Origin: Afipia sp.
GTDB lineage: Bacteria > Pseudomonadota > Alphaproteobacteria > Rhizobiales > Xanthobacteraceae
DNA: 64,000 nucleotides
Direction of reading: 5' to 3'
Assembly (NCBI GenBank): GCA_017308595.1
Contig: JAFKER010000005.1
Location: forward strand, 382,950-446,949
The translations under genes were made by a program, and so were the position numbers. Each line of letters opens with the position of its first letter. Positions within the stretch are counted from its first letter, which is position 1. A model generated the notes under the pieces. That model did not search any database. It was not told where the DNA came from and worked only from the letters and a program-made list of their open reading frames with translations. This document shows positions 9,265 through 17,316 of this stretch, one piece after another.

Positions 9265-9310
9265 CAAATTAATTAAGCGCTTGACTAACCTACGCTCCCT
9301 TATCTTAATC
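9265..9310 (+). promoter_or_regulatory. Divergent promoter/operator region between hydratase and acyl-CoA dehydrogenase
   Basis: The 220-bp gap is AT-rich compared with its surroundings. It holds AATTAATTAA (near 9267), the palindrome AAGCGCTT (near 9275) and TTGACT at 9281 with CTTAAT 17 bases further on, a plausible -35/-10 pair. The promoter is a reading of weak motifs only. Confidence 0.35.
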
Positions 9311-9385
9311 CGTATCCACCGGCGGCCCGCGTGAGCAGCACGCCGGACAATGAAAAGTCCGAGATGGACATCCGGGAGTTGCGCG

Positions 9386-10675
9386 TTGGATTTCTCGCTG
9401 CCTGATGATCTGACCGCGTATCTTTCGGAACTCGATCGTTTCATCGATCAGACCATCAAGCCGCTTGAGCAGCGCGACGATAACATCCGCTTTTTTGATC
9501 ACCGCCGCGAATGGGCGCGCACCGATTTCGACAAGGGCGGCCTGCCGCGTCCTGAGTGGGAAGACCTGTTACGTCAGGCGAAAAATCTCGCGGATCAGGC
9601 GGGGCATCTGCGCTTTGCAATTCCCAAGCGTTACGGCGGCAAGGATGGCTCAAATCTCTGGATGGCGGTGATCCGCGAGCATTTCGCGGCCAAGGGTCTC
9701 GGCCTACACAACGATCTGCAGAACGAGCATTCCATCGTCGGAAACTTTCCGCTGGTGACCATGCTGGATCGCTACGGACGTGACGACCAGAAGGCGATGA
9801 TCGAAGGATCGCTCACTGGAAAATATCGCATCACGTTCGGCCTGACAGAGCCGGACCACGGTTCCGACGCCACCCACATGGAAACGACGGCCGTACAGGC
9901 GACGCGCGATGGTGTCAGCGGCTGGATCATCAACGGGGAAAAGATGTGGACCACGGGGATGCACGTCGCCACCCACTGCGCCACGTTCGCGCGCACGTCA
10001 GGAAACGATGGCGATGCGCGCGGCATCACCTGTTTTCTCGTTCCGGCAAACTGGATGGGCGTGAAGGTCGAGGAATATCTCTGGACCTTCAACATGCCGA
10101 CGGATCATCCGCGCGTCAGCTTCTCCGACGTCTTCGTGCCGGATGATGCGTTATTCGGCGAGGTGGGCCGCGGCCTGTCGCTGGCGCAATGTTTCGTGCA
10201 TGAGAACCGGATTCGTCAGGCCGCCAGCTCGCTCGGTGCTGCCGTCTATTGCATCAACGAGAGCGTGCGCTATGCGCGCGAGCGCAAGCCGTTCGGTCAC
10301 GCGCTGTCGGAAAATCAGGCGATCCAGTTTCCGCTGGTGGAGCTTGCGACGCAGGCCGAAATGCTGCGCCTCCTGATCCGCAAGACCGCGTGGGAAATGG
10401 ACCGCATGACCCAGGCCGAGGTCGAGCATCGGTTGTCTGACAAGGTGTCGATGTGCAATTTCTGGGCGAACCGGCTGTGCTGCGAGGCGGCGGACCGCGC
10501 CATGCAGGTCCATGGCGGCATGGGCTATTCGCGCCATAAGGCATTCGAACATATTTATCGTCATCACCGGCGCTATCGCATCACCGAGGGCAGCGAGGAA
10601 ATCCAGAAGCGCAAGGTTGCCGGATTTCTGTTCGGCTACATGGGGGCGGGAAAATTCGAGAAGACGAATCGCTAA
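9386..10675 (+). CDS. Acyl-CoA dehydrogenase
   Basis: FAD-dependent acyl-CoA dehydrogenase, 429 aa, slightly long for the family (about 380-400). It shows GLTEPDHGSDATHMET (FAD/substrate signature), KMWTTGMHVATHC, the RYARERKPFG helix and QVHGGMGYSRHKAFEHIY. The catalytic base of the MCAD type is present as E401 in ITEGSEEIQK. I prefer a TTG start at 9386 with GGGAG seven bases upstream, giving MDFSLPDDL; an ATG at 9350 would add 12 residues and lacks a ribosome site. It resembles the dehydrogenase parts found with phosphotransferases, but LvaC/ACAD11 types usually alter the base, so a normal desaturase is more likely. Confidence 0.88.
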   Translation: MDFSLPDDLTAYLSELDRFIDQTIKPLEQRDDNIRFFDHRREWARTDFDKGGLPRPEWEDLLRQAKNLADQAGHLRFAIPKRYGGKDGSNLWMAVIREHFAAKGLGLHNDLQNEHSIVGNFPLVTMLDRYGRDDQKAMIEGSLTGKYRITFGLTEPDHGSDATHMETTAVQATRDGVSGWIINGEKMWTTGMHVATHCATFARTSGNDGDARGITCFLVPANWMGVKVEEYLWTFNMPTDHPRVSFSDVFVPDDALFGEVGRGLSLAQCFVHENRIRQAASSLGAAVYCINESVRYARERKPFGHALSENQAIQFPLVELATQAEMLRLLIRKTAWEMDRMTQAEVEHRLSDKVSMCNFWANRLCCEAADRAMQVHGGMGYSRHKAFEHIYRHHRRYRITEGSEEIQKRKVAGFLFGYMGAGKFEKTNR

Positions 10676-10733
10676 TTCAAGAATTTCACAAGAAGCGAAC
10701 AATCGCTCGTGAGACATATTTCTGGAGGAAACG

Positions 10734-11549
10734 ATGCGCAGATCTACGTCCGGCCGATCCGACCGGTTCATGCTGATCAGCTCCGAGCGCGTATTTTATG
10801 CCGGGTTGCATGGCAAGCCTTCGGTGCGCGCACTCGGTGCGCTGGCGATTTGTGTGCCGCTTCATGGCACCGCGCGGCTTGAAATCGAGGGGCAGGCGCC
10901 GCGCATCGGCGAAATCCTTGCCGTTCCCGCTTACCTGCCGCACACGATCACTTCGGAATCGCGTGAAATTCTCGGGCTTCTGATCGAGCCGGAATCGGTC
11001 TGCGATGAAGATCTCGCTGAGATCATCCGCCAGTGCAACGACCCGGTGGCGGCAGGCCTGCTCGCCGCGCGATTCCGCGAAATCTATGCAACCATGGCTC
11101 TCGGCGGCACCAATGGATTCACGTCCGCTGATTTTGACCAGATTTTTCTGAACCGGCGGCTGAGGCCGCGCGATCTCGATGGGCGCATCTCTGAAGTGGT
11201 TTCGCGATTCCAGGCCAAGCCGTCGAGCAATATCTCGGGGGACGACTGCGCCAGCGATGTCAGGCTGTCGCTGTCGCGCTTCCTGCATCTGTTCAAGGAC
11301 GAGACCGGGATGAACTTCAAGACCTTCCGCGCCTGGAAGCGCGGGCGCAACATCCTGCATCACGTCAATGTTGAGCGAAATCTCGCGCACTTCGCGCTCG
11401 ATGCGGGCTATCCGGATTCGACCCACTTCAGTCATTCGCTGCGCCGGATTTACGGATTGAAGCCGACCGCGCTGTTTTCCGGCTCGCGACGCCTTCAGAT
11501 CATCAATGGACGCGATGTCGCGAGCGATCTGACCGGATTGCGGGCTTAG
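10734..11549 (+). CDS. AraC-family transcriptional regulator
   Basis: Helix-turn-helix activator, 271 aa. The N-terminal part has a cupin-like sensor (ICVPLHGTARLEIEGQAPRIGEILAVPAYLPHTI, residues ~35-70), and the C-terminal 100 residues are a double HTH with FKDETGMNFKTFRAWKRG and the second helix AHFALDAGYPDSTHFSHSLRRIYGLKPTALF. A strong GGAGGAAACG precedes the ATG. It lies between the dehydrogenase at 9386 and the convergent GST, whose stop it overlaps by four bases. It may control the neighbouring acyl-CoA genes (context only); the effector is unknown. Confidence 0.9.
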   Translation: MRRSTSGRSDRFMLISSERVFYAGLHGKPSVRALGALAICVPLHGTARLEIEGQAPRIGEILAVPAYLPHTITSESREILGLLIEPESVCDEDLAEIIRQCNDPVAAGLLAARFREIYATMALGGTNGFTSADFDQIFLNRRLRPRDLDGRISEVVSRFQAKPSSNISGDDCASDVRLSLSRFLHLFKDETGMNFKTFRAWKRGRNILHHVNVERNLAHFALDAGYPDSTHFSHSLRRIYGLKPTALFSGSRRLQIINGRDVASDLTGLRA

Positions 11550-12208
11550 GTCGCCGCAGGCACGCGCGGCGCGACGCCTTGCTCTGCGCTCGCCTTGTCC
11601 TGCGCGGCGATCGCTTTGCGGAAGCCGTCGCGCTGCTTCAGCCGCTCCCAATAGGCGGCGACGGCAGGCGTGAACTGCGCGGCCAGTCCGTTGGACTGTG
11701 CGAACATCAGCGCATAACCGACCGAGATGTCGGCGGCGGTGAAGCGCCCGGCACAAACCCAGTCCGAGTCCGTCACCGCTGTTTCCAGCGCCCTCAAACG
11801 GGCGAGGAACCAGCGGGCGTAATCGGCGGCGGCCTGCGGGTTTTTCTTTTCGTCAGGTTCGAGCTGCGAATAGCGGAAGTAGATGGTCTGCGGGAACGTC
11901 AGCGTCGCTTCGCCGAAGAACAGCCAGTTCAGATAGGCACCGTAGGCAGGCTCATCGACTTCGACGTTGATCGGTGTCGGACCATACTTGGTCGCGAGGT
12001 AAAGGCAGATCGCGGACGATTCGGTCATCCGCGTGTCGCCGTCGATCAGAAACGGGATCGTGCCGAGCGGATTCAACTCGAGATACTCCCGCTTCAGGAA
12101 GCGAGGCGGGAAGGGCAGCATCTTCAGGTCATAGGGAATGCCGATTTCTTCCAGCGTCCAGAGCGGACGAAAGGAGCGCGCACTTGAGCAGTGAAACAGT
12201 GTGAGCAT
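11546..12208 (-). CDS. Glutathione S-transferase family protein
   Basis: A 220-aa cytosolic GST. The thioredoxin-like N-domain (residues 1-80) opens MLTLFHCSSARSFRPLWTLEEIGIPYDLKML, with the catalytic Ser expected around residues 8-9. It continues ...LGTIPFLIDGDTRMTESSAICLYLATKYG, which carries the cis-Pro and the glutathione-binding E-S pair. The helical C-domain follows. It is convergent with the AraC gene, with a 4-base overlap of coding ends. Likely roles are conjugation or isomerisation of a pathway intermediate or detoxification; the substrate is not deducible. Confidence 0.88.
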   Translation of the reverse strand: MLTLFHCSSARSFRPLWTLEEIGIPYDLKMLPFPPRFLKREYLELNPLGTIPFLIDGDTRMTESSAICLYLATKYGPTPINVEVDEPAYGAYLNWLFFGEATLTFPQTIYFRYSQLEPDEKKNPQAAADYARWFLARLRALETAVTDSDWVCAGRFTAADISVGYALMFAQSNGLAAQFTPAVAAYWERLKQRDGFRKAIAAQDKASAEQGVAPRVPAAT

Positions 12209-12268
12209 GTCGGTTATCCTGAATATGTCCGGCGTTATACAGCGCGGAACCTGCCTGAACGCAAGCGC

Positions 12269-13420
12269 TTACTGCTCCGGCAGAGTTCCCATGTATTTGC
12301 ACAGGATGCTGAGCATGACTTCATCCGCACCACCGCCGATGGAGGTCAGGCGCCGATCACGATAAGCGCGGCTGACACGGGTTTCATTCATGAAGCCCAT
12401 GCCGCCCCAATATTGCAGGCATGCATCGGGAATTTCACGTCCCAGCCGGCCGGCCTTCAATTTGCCCATGGTGGCCAGCGGGGTCACATCATTCCCGCCG
12501 ATGTATTCCTCGCAGGCGCGGTAGAGCAGGGAGCGCAGCAGTTCGATCTCTGTCTTCAGTTCGGCCAGGCGGAAATGGATCACCTGATTGTCGAGCAACG
12601 GCTTGCCGAAAGCCTTGCGCTGGCGGGTGTAGTCGATGGTTTCGTCGATGGTCTTCTCATGCGATTTCAGACAGGCCGCAATGGCCCACATCCGCTCTTC
12701 CTGGAATTGCAACATCTGGTAGGTGAAGCCTTTGCCTTCCTCGCCGATGCGGTTGCGCTTGGGAATGCGCACGTCGGTGAACTTGATCTCGGCGGTGTCC
12801 GAGCAGTGCATGCCCATCTTGTCCAGCTTGCGCAGCACTTCAACGCCCTTGGTCTTCATCGGCAGGCAGATCAGCGACTTGTTGCGATGGACTGGGCCTT
12901 CGCCGGTATTGGCGAGCAGGCACATCCAGTCGGCTTGCGTGCCGTTGGTGATCCACATCTTGCCGCCGTTGATGATGTAGTCGTCGCCGTCGGAGCGTGC
13001 GGTGGTTTTGATTGAAGCGACATCCGATCCCGCGCCGGGTTCGGAAACGCCGATGCAGGCGACGAAATCGCCCGCGATGGAGGGGGCGAGGAATTCGCGC
13101 TTCATCTCATCCGAACCGAACCGCGCCAGCGCGGGGGTCGCCATATCGGTCTGCACGCCGATGGACATGCCCACGCCGCCGGCGTTGATCGCGCCGAGTT
13201 CTTCCGCCATCACCATGCCGTAGCTGTAATCGAGGCCCGCGCCGCCGTATTCGACAGGTTTGCATAGGCCGAGCAAGCCGAGATCGCCCATCTTTTTGAA
13301 CACCTGATGCGCTGGATAAATTCCCTCGCGCTCCCATTCATCCACGAACGGATTGATCTCGTTCTTGATGAACTGCTGCATGGTGCGGCGGATGGCGTCG
13401 TGTTCCTGCGTGAACTGCAT
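12269..13420 (-). CDS. Acyl-CoA dehydrogenase, isovaleryl-CoA-type active site
   Basis: FAD-dependent acyl-CoA dehydrogenase, 383 aa. Typical blocks: VSEPGAGSDVASIKTTA (126-142), KMWITNGTQADW (154-165), RQRKAFGKPL and CLQYWGGMGFMNE. At the usual MCAD base position the protein has SIGGGADEVM, i.e. no Glu. A Glu stands instead at E242 in FQEERMWAIA, the place used by isovaleryl- and long-chain acyl-CoA dehydrogenases. This points to branched or long substrates. It is downstream of the paralog at 13448 in one leftward unit and probably acts with the carboxylase genes read the other way. Confidence 0.9.
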   Translation of the reverse strand: MQFTQEHDAIRRTMQQFIKNEINPFVDEWEREGIYPAHQVFKKMGDLGLLGLCKPVEYGGAGLDYSYGMVMAEELGAINAGGVGMSIGVQTDMATPALARFGSDEMKREFLAPSIAGDFVACIGVSEPGAGSDVASIKTTARSDGDDYIINGGKMWITNGTQADWMCLLANTGEGPVHRNKSLICLPMKTKGVEVLRKLDKMGMHCSDTAEIKFTDVRIPKRNRIGEEGKGFTYQMLQFQEERMWAIAACLKSHEKTIDETIDYTRQRKAFGKPLLDNQVIHFRLAELKTEIELLRSLLYRACEEYIGGNDVTPLATMGKLKAGRLGREIPDACLQYWGGMGFMNETRVSRAYRDRRLTSIGGGADEVMLSILCKYMGTLPEQ

Positions 13421-13447
13421 CGCGTTTCCTGATGTTTTCTTTTGTTT

Positions 13448-14614
13448 TCAGAGTCCCATCTGACGGCTGGCCAGATCCTTCATGATTTCCTCGGTGCCGC
13501 CGCCGATGGCATTGACCTTCACTTCGCGGTAGATGCGCTCGACTTTCGGGCCTCGCATGAAACCCGCGCCGCCGAAAATCTGCACCGCTTCGGAGGCACA
13601 GTAGGCCATGGTCTGCGTTGCCTGGTTCTTGCACATGCAGACTTCGGCGACAGGATTTTGGCCCTGTTCCAGCCGCCAGATCAGCATTTCAAGCATCGCC
13701 TGCGTCGCGGCGACGCGCTGCGCCATGTCAACGATCTTGTGACGGATCACCTGATGATCGGCGAGGCGCTTGCCGAATGTCTTGCGTTCCCGCGCATAGG
13801 CGATCGCTTCCTCGACACAGACGCGCGCGAAGCCGGTGCATCCGGCGGCGAGGCCGAGCCGCTCGCTGTTGAAGTTCTTCATGATCAGCTTGAAACCGGC
13901 ATTCTCGGTGCCGATCAAGTTGCCCACGGGCACGCGGCAGTCGTCGAAATAGAGGGTTGCGGTGTCGGACGCCCACCAGCCCATCTTCTTCAGCGGCGTG
14001 CGTGAGAAGCCGGGCGTGTCACGCTCGATCAGCAGCAAGCTGACGCCGCCAGCGCCTTCGCCGCCGGTACGGACGGCCACGGTGGTATAGTCCGCGCGCA
14101 TGCCGGAGGTGATGAAAGTCTTCTCGCCCTTGACCACATAGTGGCCGCCGTCACGCTTTGCGGTGGTGCGCAGGCTCGCGACGTCGGAGCCGCCGCCGGG
14201 CTCGGTGATGGCCAGCGCGGAGATTTTCCGGCCCGCCAGAATGTCCGGCAGCACACGCGCCTTCAGCTCATCGGAGCCGCCATAGACAATCGGCGGGGCA
14301 CCGATGGTGTGGCTTTTCAGGCTGGCGCTGACGCCGCCGGCCCCCGCGCGAGCCAGTTCCTGCGCCGCTATCATGGACATGAAGCGGTCGCAGGGGACGC
14401 CGCCATATTCTTCCGGGAAGCCAAGTTGCAGCAGGCCTATGGAGGCGGCTTTCAGATAAAGCTCGCGCGGAAATTCCCCGGCCTCGTCCCATTGCGTTGC
14501 AAAAGGTTCGATCTCGGTGGCTACGAAGCGCCGCAACATATCGCGGAACGCCAGATGTTCCGGGGTGAGAAAGGGGCTGGCCGGCTCGTCAGCAAACCGT
14601 TCCGGCGCGTTCAT
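13448..14614 (-). CDS. Acyl-CoA dehydrogenase, isovaleryl-CoA-type active site (second)
   Basis: Paralog of the preceding dehydrogenase, 388 aa. Blocks: ITEPGGGSDVASLRTTAKRDGG (136-157), KTFITSGMRADY, RERKTFGKRLADHQ and QIFGGAGFMRGPKVERIYR. The C-terminal base site reads AIGGGTEEIM without Glu, while E251 in NFNSERLGLAAG occupies the isovaleryl-CoA dehydrogenase position. Start MNAPERF with GAAGGAGAATTTCG upstream. It is the first gene of the leftward unit and shares a 171-bp divergent control region with the BKACE gene at 14786. The two paralogs could act on successive chain lengths, as AtuD and LiuA do, or form a heteromer; both are inference. Confidence 0.9.
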   Translation of the reverse strand: MNAPERFADEPASPFLTPEHLAFRDMLRRFVATEIEPFATQWDEAGEFPRELYLKAASIGLLQLGFPEEYGGVPCDRFMSMIAAQELARAGAGGVSASLKSHTIGAPPIVYGGSDELKARVLPDILAGRKISALAITEPGGGSDVASLRTTAKRDGGHYVVKGEKTFITSGMRADYTTVAVRTGGEGAGGVSLLLIERDTPGFSRTPLKKMGWWASDTATLYFDDCRVPVGNLIGTENAGFKLIMKNFNSERLGLAAGCTGFARVCVEEAIAYARERKTFGKRLADHQVIRHKIVDMAQRVAATQAMLEMLIWRLEQGQNPVAEVCMCKNQATQTMAYCASEAVQIFGGAGFMRGPKVERIYREVKVNAIGGGTEEIMKDLASRQMGL

Positions 14615-14785
14615 CGAAATTCTCCTTCAGATCGGGACATTTATGACCCGTTCCGGTGGCCCAGACTTGCGTTAAGCCGTCACGTCGCGAAAATTCTGGC
14701 AAGGCCAGCTAGTTTCCACAAGACGCTGACCGGACCGGCCTTTTACCGTTTGGACAAATTCGCGATCGAACTCCGAGGATCTGGA

Positions 14786-15646
14786 ATGGACAAAGCCGTC
14801 GTCACCTGCGCGCTCAATGGCGTGCTGACCAATCCGAAGCAGCATCATGTTCCAGTCACCCCGGAGGAAATGGCGCGAGAGGCCAAGGCCGCGTTCGATG
14901 CGGGCGCTTCGGTGATGCACATGCATCTGCGGCGGCAAGAGCCGGATCAGGGGCACATCCCGTCATGGGACGTGAACCTGTCGAAGGAAGTTCAGCAGGC
15001 GATCCGCGAGGCGTGTCCCGGCGTCATCATCAACCACACCACCGGGGTCAGCGGCCCGAACTATCAGGGTGCGCTGGACTGCGTGCGCGAGACCGCACCC
15101 GAAATGGCCGCCTGCAATGCAGGCTCGTTGAACTATCTCAAGGTGAAGGCCGACGGCTCATGGGCCTGGCCGCCGCATGTGTTCGACAACCCGCCGGACA
15201 AGATCCAGAAATATCTCGATGTGATGAAGATCACCAAGACACTGCCGGAATTCGAGTGCTTCGATGTCGGCATTGTGCGCAGTGTGGCGATGTACAAGCA
15301 GAACGGCATGTATTCCGGCCCGCTGGAATATAACTTCGTCATGGGCGTGGCCTCTGGCATGCCCGCCGATCCGGACCTGCTGCCGATCCTGCTCAAGCTG
15401 AAGCTCGCCGACTCCAACTGGAGCGTCACGGCCATTGGCCGTGAAGATATCTGGCCGCTGCATCAACGTTGCGCCGAACTGGGCGGCCATCTGCGCACCG
15501 GCCTCGAAGACACGTTCTATCTCGACGACGGCTCCAAGGTCACCTCGAACGGCCAGTTGATCGAGGGCATCGTCAAATGCGCGCGCAAGGCTGGCCGCGA
15601 GATCGCGTCACCCGCCGAGGCGCGGAAAATTCTCAAGCTGAACTAA
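14786..15646 (+). CDS. BKACE-family (DUF849) beta-keto acid cleavage enzyme
   Basis: TIM-barrel enzyme of the 3-keto-5-aminohexanoate cleavage (Kce/BKACE, DUF849) family, 286 aa. Known members split beta-keto acids with acetyl-CoA to give acetoacetate and a new acyl-CoA, using a zinc ion. The zinc histidines appear as HMH in ASVMHMHLRRQ (residues ~44-50), with INHTTGVSGPN after strand 3. The usual HxHxRD is HMHLRR, so the Asp is changed. GAGGAT lies six bases before the ATG at 14786; a much longer open frame upstream is antisense to the dehydrogenase gene and was ignored. A second, diverged BKACE is at 21703. Substrate unknown. Confidence 0.85.
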   Translation: MDKAVVTCALNGVLTNPKQHHVPVTPEEMAREAKAAFDAGASVMHMHLRRQEPDQGHIPSWDVNLSKEVQQAIREACPGVIINHTTGVSGPNYQGALDCVRETAPEMAACNAGSLNYLKVKADGSWAWPPHVFDNPPDKIQKYLDVMKITKTLPEFECFDVGIVRSVAMYKQNGMYSGPLEYNFVMGVASGMPADPDLLPILLKLKLADSNWSVTAIGREDIWPLHQRCAELGGHLRTGLEDTFYLDDGSKVTSNGQLIEGIVKCARKAGREIASPAEARKILKLN

Positions 15647-15697
15647 CGACAGTCTTAACGGACGCAAGAGCCGTGGCTGACACAGGGAGATAACGTC

Positions 15698-17302
15698 ATG
15701 AACGATCTGACTGCAACAGGCGGCGTACCCGGCCCTGGACGTATCGGGCGCGTGGCCGTCGGCGATATTCTGCGCCGCGCCGCCAAGCGATTCCCCGATC
15801 GCATCGCGCTGACCGACGGGGCGCGTCAGGTGACCTTCACCGAGGTCGATCACGACGCCAACCGTTTCGCCAATTATCTGATTGCGCGCGGCCTCAAATC
15901 TGGCGACAAGATTTCGACCATCTGCAACAACTCGGTCGAATTCGTCAAAGCGCTGTTCGGTATTCATCGCGCCGGTCTGGTCTGGGTCCCGATCAACACC
16001 ATGCTCGGGCCGGGCGATATGGATTACATCCTCGGCCATGCCGAGGTCCGCTTTGCGCTGATCGACGACAACCTGCATGCGCAACCGGAACGGCGCGCGG
16101 CGCTGGAAAAGCGTGGCATCGATCTCATTGCAATCGATCTTGCCGGTAAGGCGAAAGAGCAGGGGCTCGAAAGCTTCAACGATCTGATCAAGGGACATTC
16201 CGACATCGAGCCGGAGATCGCGTTTGATGACCGCGATCTGGCGATGATCATCTACACCTCGGGCACGACTTCGCGGCCCAAGGGCGCGATGCATTGTCAC
16301 CTTGCCGTGGTGATGGCGGCGATGAGCAATGCCATCGAGATGCATCTCGACCGCAACGATGGCATCACCGGGCAATTCCCGCTGTTCCACTGCGCCGCCC
16401 ATGTTCTGTTGCTGACCTACCTTTCGGTCGGCGGCAAGCTGGCGATCATGCGCGGGTTCGATCCCGTCGCCTGCATGGAGGCGATCCAGCGCGACAGGCT
16501 GACCATCTTCATCGGCCTGCCGGCGATGTATCAGGCGATCCTCGATCATCCACGCCGCAAGGAATTCGATCTCTCGACGCTGCGTACCTGCGTCTACACC
16601 ATGGCGCCGATGCCGCGCCCGCTGCTGGAGCGGTGCATTGCCGAGCTTTGCCCGACATTCGTGCAGCCGAGCGGGCAGACCGAAATGTATCCGGCGACTA
16701 CGATGTCGCAGCCAGACCGGCAGCTTGCGCGCTTCGGCAATTACTGGGGCGAGTCCATGATCGTCAACGAAACCGCGATCATGGATGACGAGGGCAATCT
16801 GTTGCCGCCCGGACAGGTCGGCGAGATCGTCCATCGCGGTCCAAATGTGATGATGGGCTATTACAAGGACCCCGAGGCAACGGCCGCGGCGCGTAAATTC
16901 GGCTGGCATCACACCGGCGATCTGGCGCTGATCGATGAGCATGGCGAAGTGCTGTTCATCGACCGCAAGAAGGACATGATCAAGTCCGGCGGCGAGAATG
17001 TCGCCTCGGTCAAGATCGAGGAAACGTTGCTGGCGCATCCGGACGTGCTGAGCGCGGCGGTGGTCGGGCTGCCGCATCCGCAATGGGGCGAGGCTGTCTC
17101 GGCTTTCGTCAAGCTGAAGCCCAATGCGCAGGCGCGTGAGACGGACATCATCGAGCATTGCCGCAAGTCGCTTGGCGGATTCCAGATTCCGAAACTGGTG
17201 CGCATTGTGGACGAAATGCCGATGACCGCGACCGGCAAGCTGCGCAAGGTCGAATTGCGTCAGCAATTCGTCGACCATTTCAACACAACATCGGCGGCCT
17301 GA
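15698..17302 (+). CDS. AMP-forming acyl-CoA ligase
   Basis: Adenylate-forming CoA ligase, 534 aa. Motifs: YTSGTTSRPKGA (~186-197), QPSGQTEMYP (A5), HHTGDLALIDEHGEVLFIDRKKDMIKSGGENV (A7/A8, ~405-435) and the catalytic Lys near residue 514 in MTATGKLRKVELR. The length and spacing are those of short/medium-chain or branched-acid ligases rather than FadD. It sits between BKACE and the carboxylase subunits in a compact rightward operon and probably makes the CoA ester that enters the pathway. GGGAGATAACGTC precedes the ATG. Confidence 0.9.
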   Translation: MNDLTATGGVPGPGRIGRVAVGDILRRAAKRFPDRIALTDGARQVTFTEVDHDANRFANYLIARGLKSGDKISTICNNSVEFVKALFGIHRAGLVWVPINTMLGPGDMDYILGHAEVRFALIDDNLHAQPERRAALEKRGIDLIAIDLAGKAKEQGLESFNDLIKGHSDIEPEIAFDDRDLAMIIYTSGTTSRPKGAMHCHLAVVMAAMSNAIEMHLDRNDGITGQFPLFHCAAHVLLLTYLSVGGKLAIMRGFDPVACMEAIQRDRLTIFIGLPAMYQAILDHPRRKEFDLSTLRTCVYTMAPMPRPLLERCIAELCPTFVQPSGQTEMYPATTMSQPDRQLARFGNYWGESMIVNETAIMDDEGNLLPPGQVGEIVHRGPNVMMGYYKDPEATAAARKFGWHHTGDLALIDEHGEVLFIDRKKDMIKSGGENVASVKIEETLLAHPDVLSAAVVGLPHPQWGEAVSAFVKLKPNAQARETDIIEHCRKSLGGFQIPKLVRIVDEMPMTATGKLRKVELRQQFVDHFNTTSAA

Positions 17303-17316
17303 GAGTAAAGCTATCC

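Noticed and set aside
15608-17278. Long open frame (-) of 556 codons opposite the CoA ligase
   Set aside because: Antisense shadow without any family signature; the sense frame has all ligase motifs.
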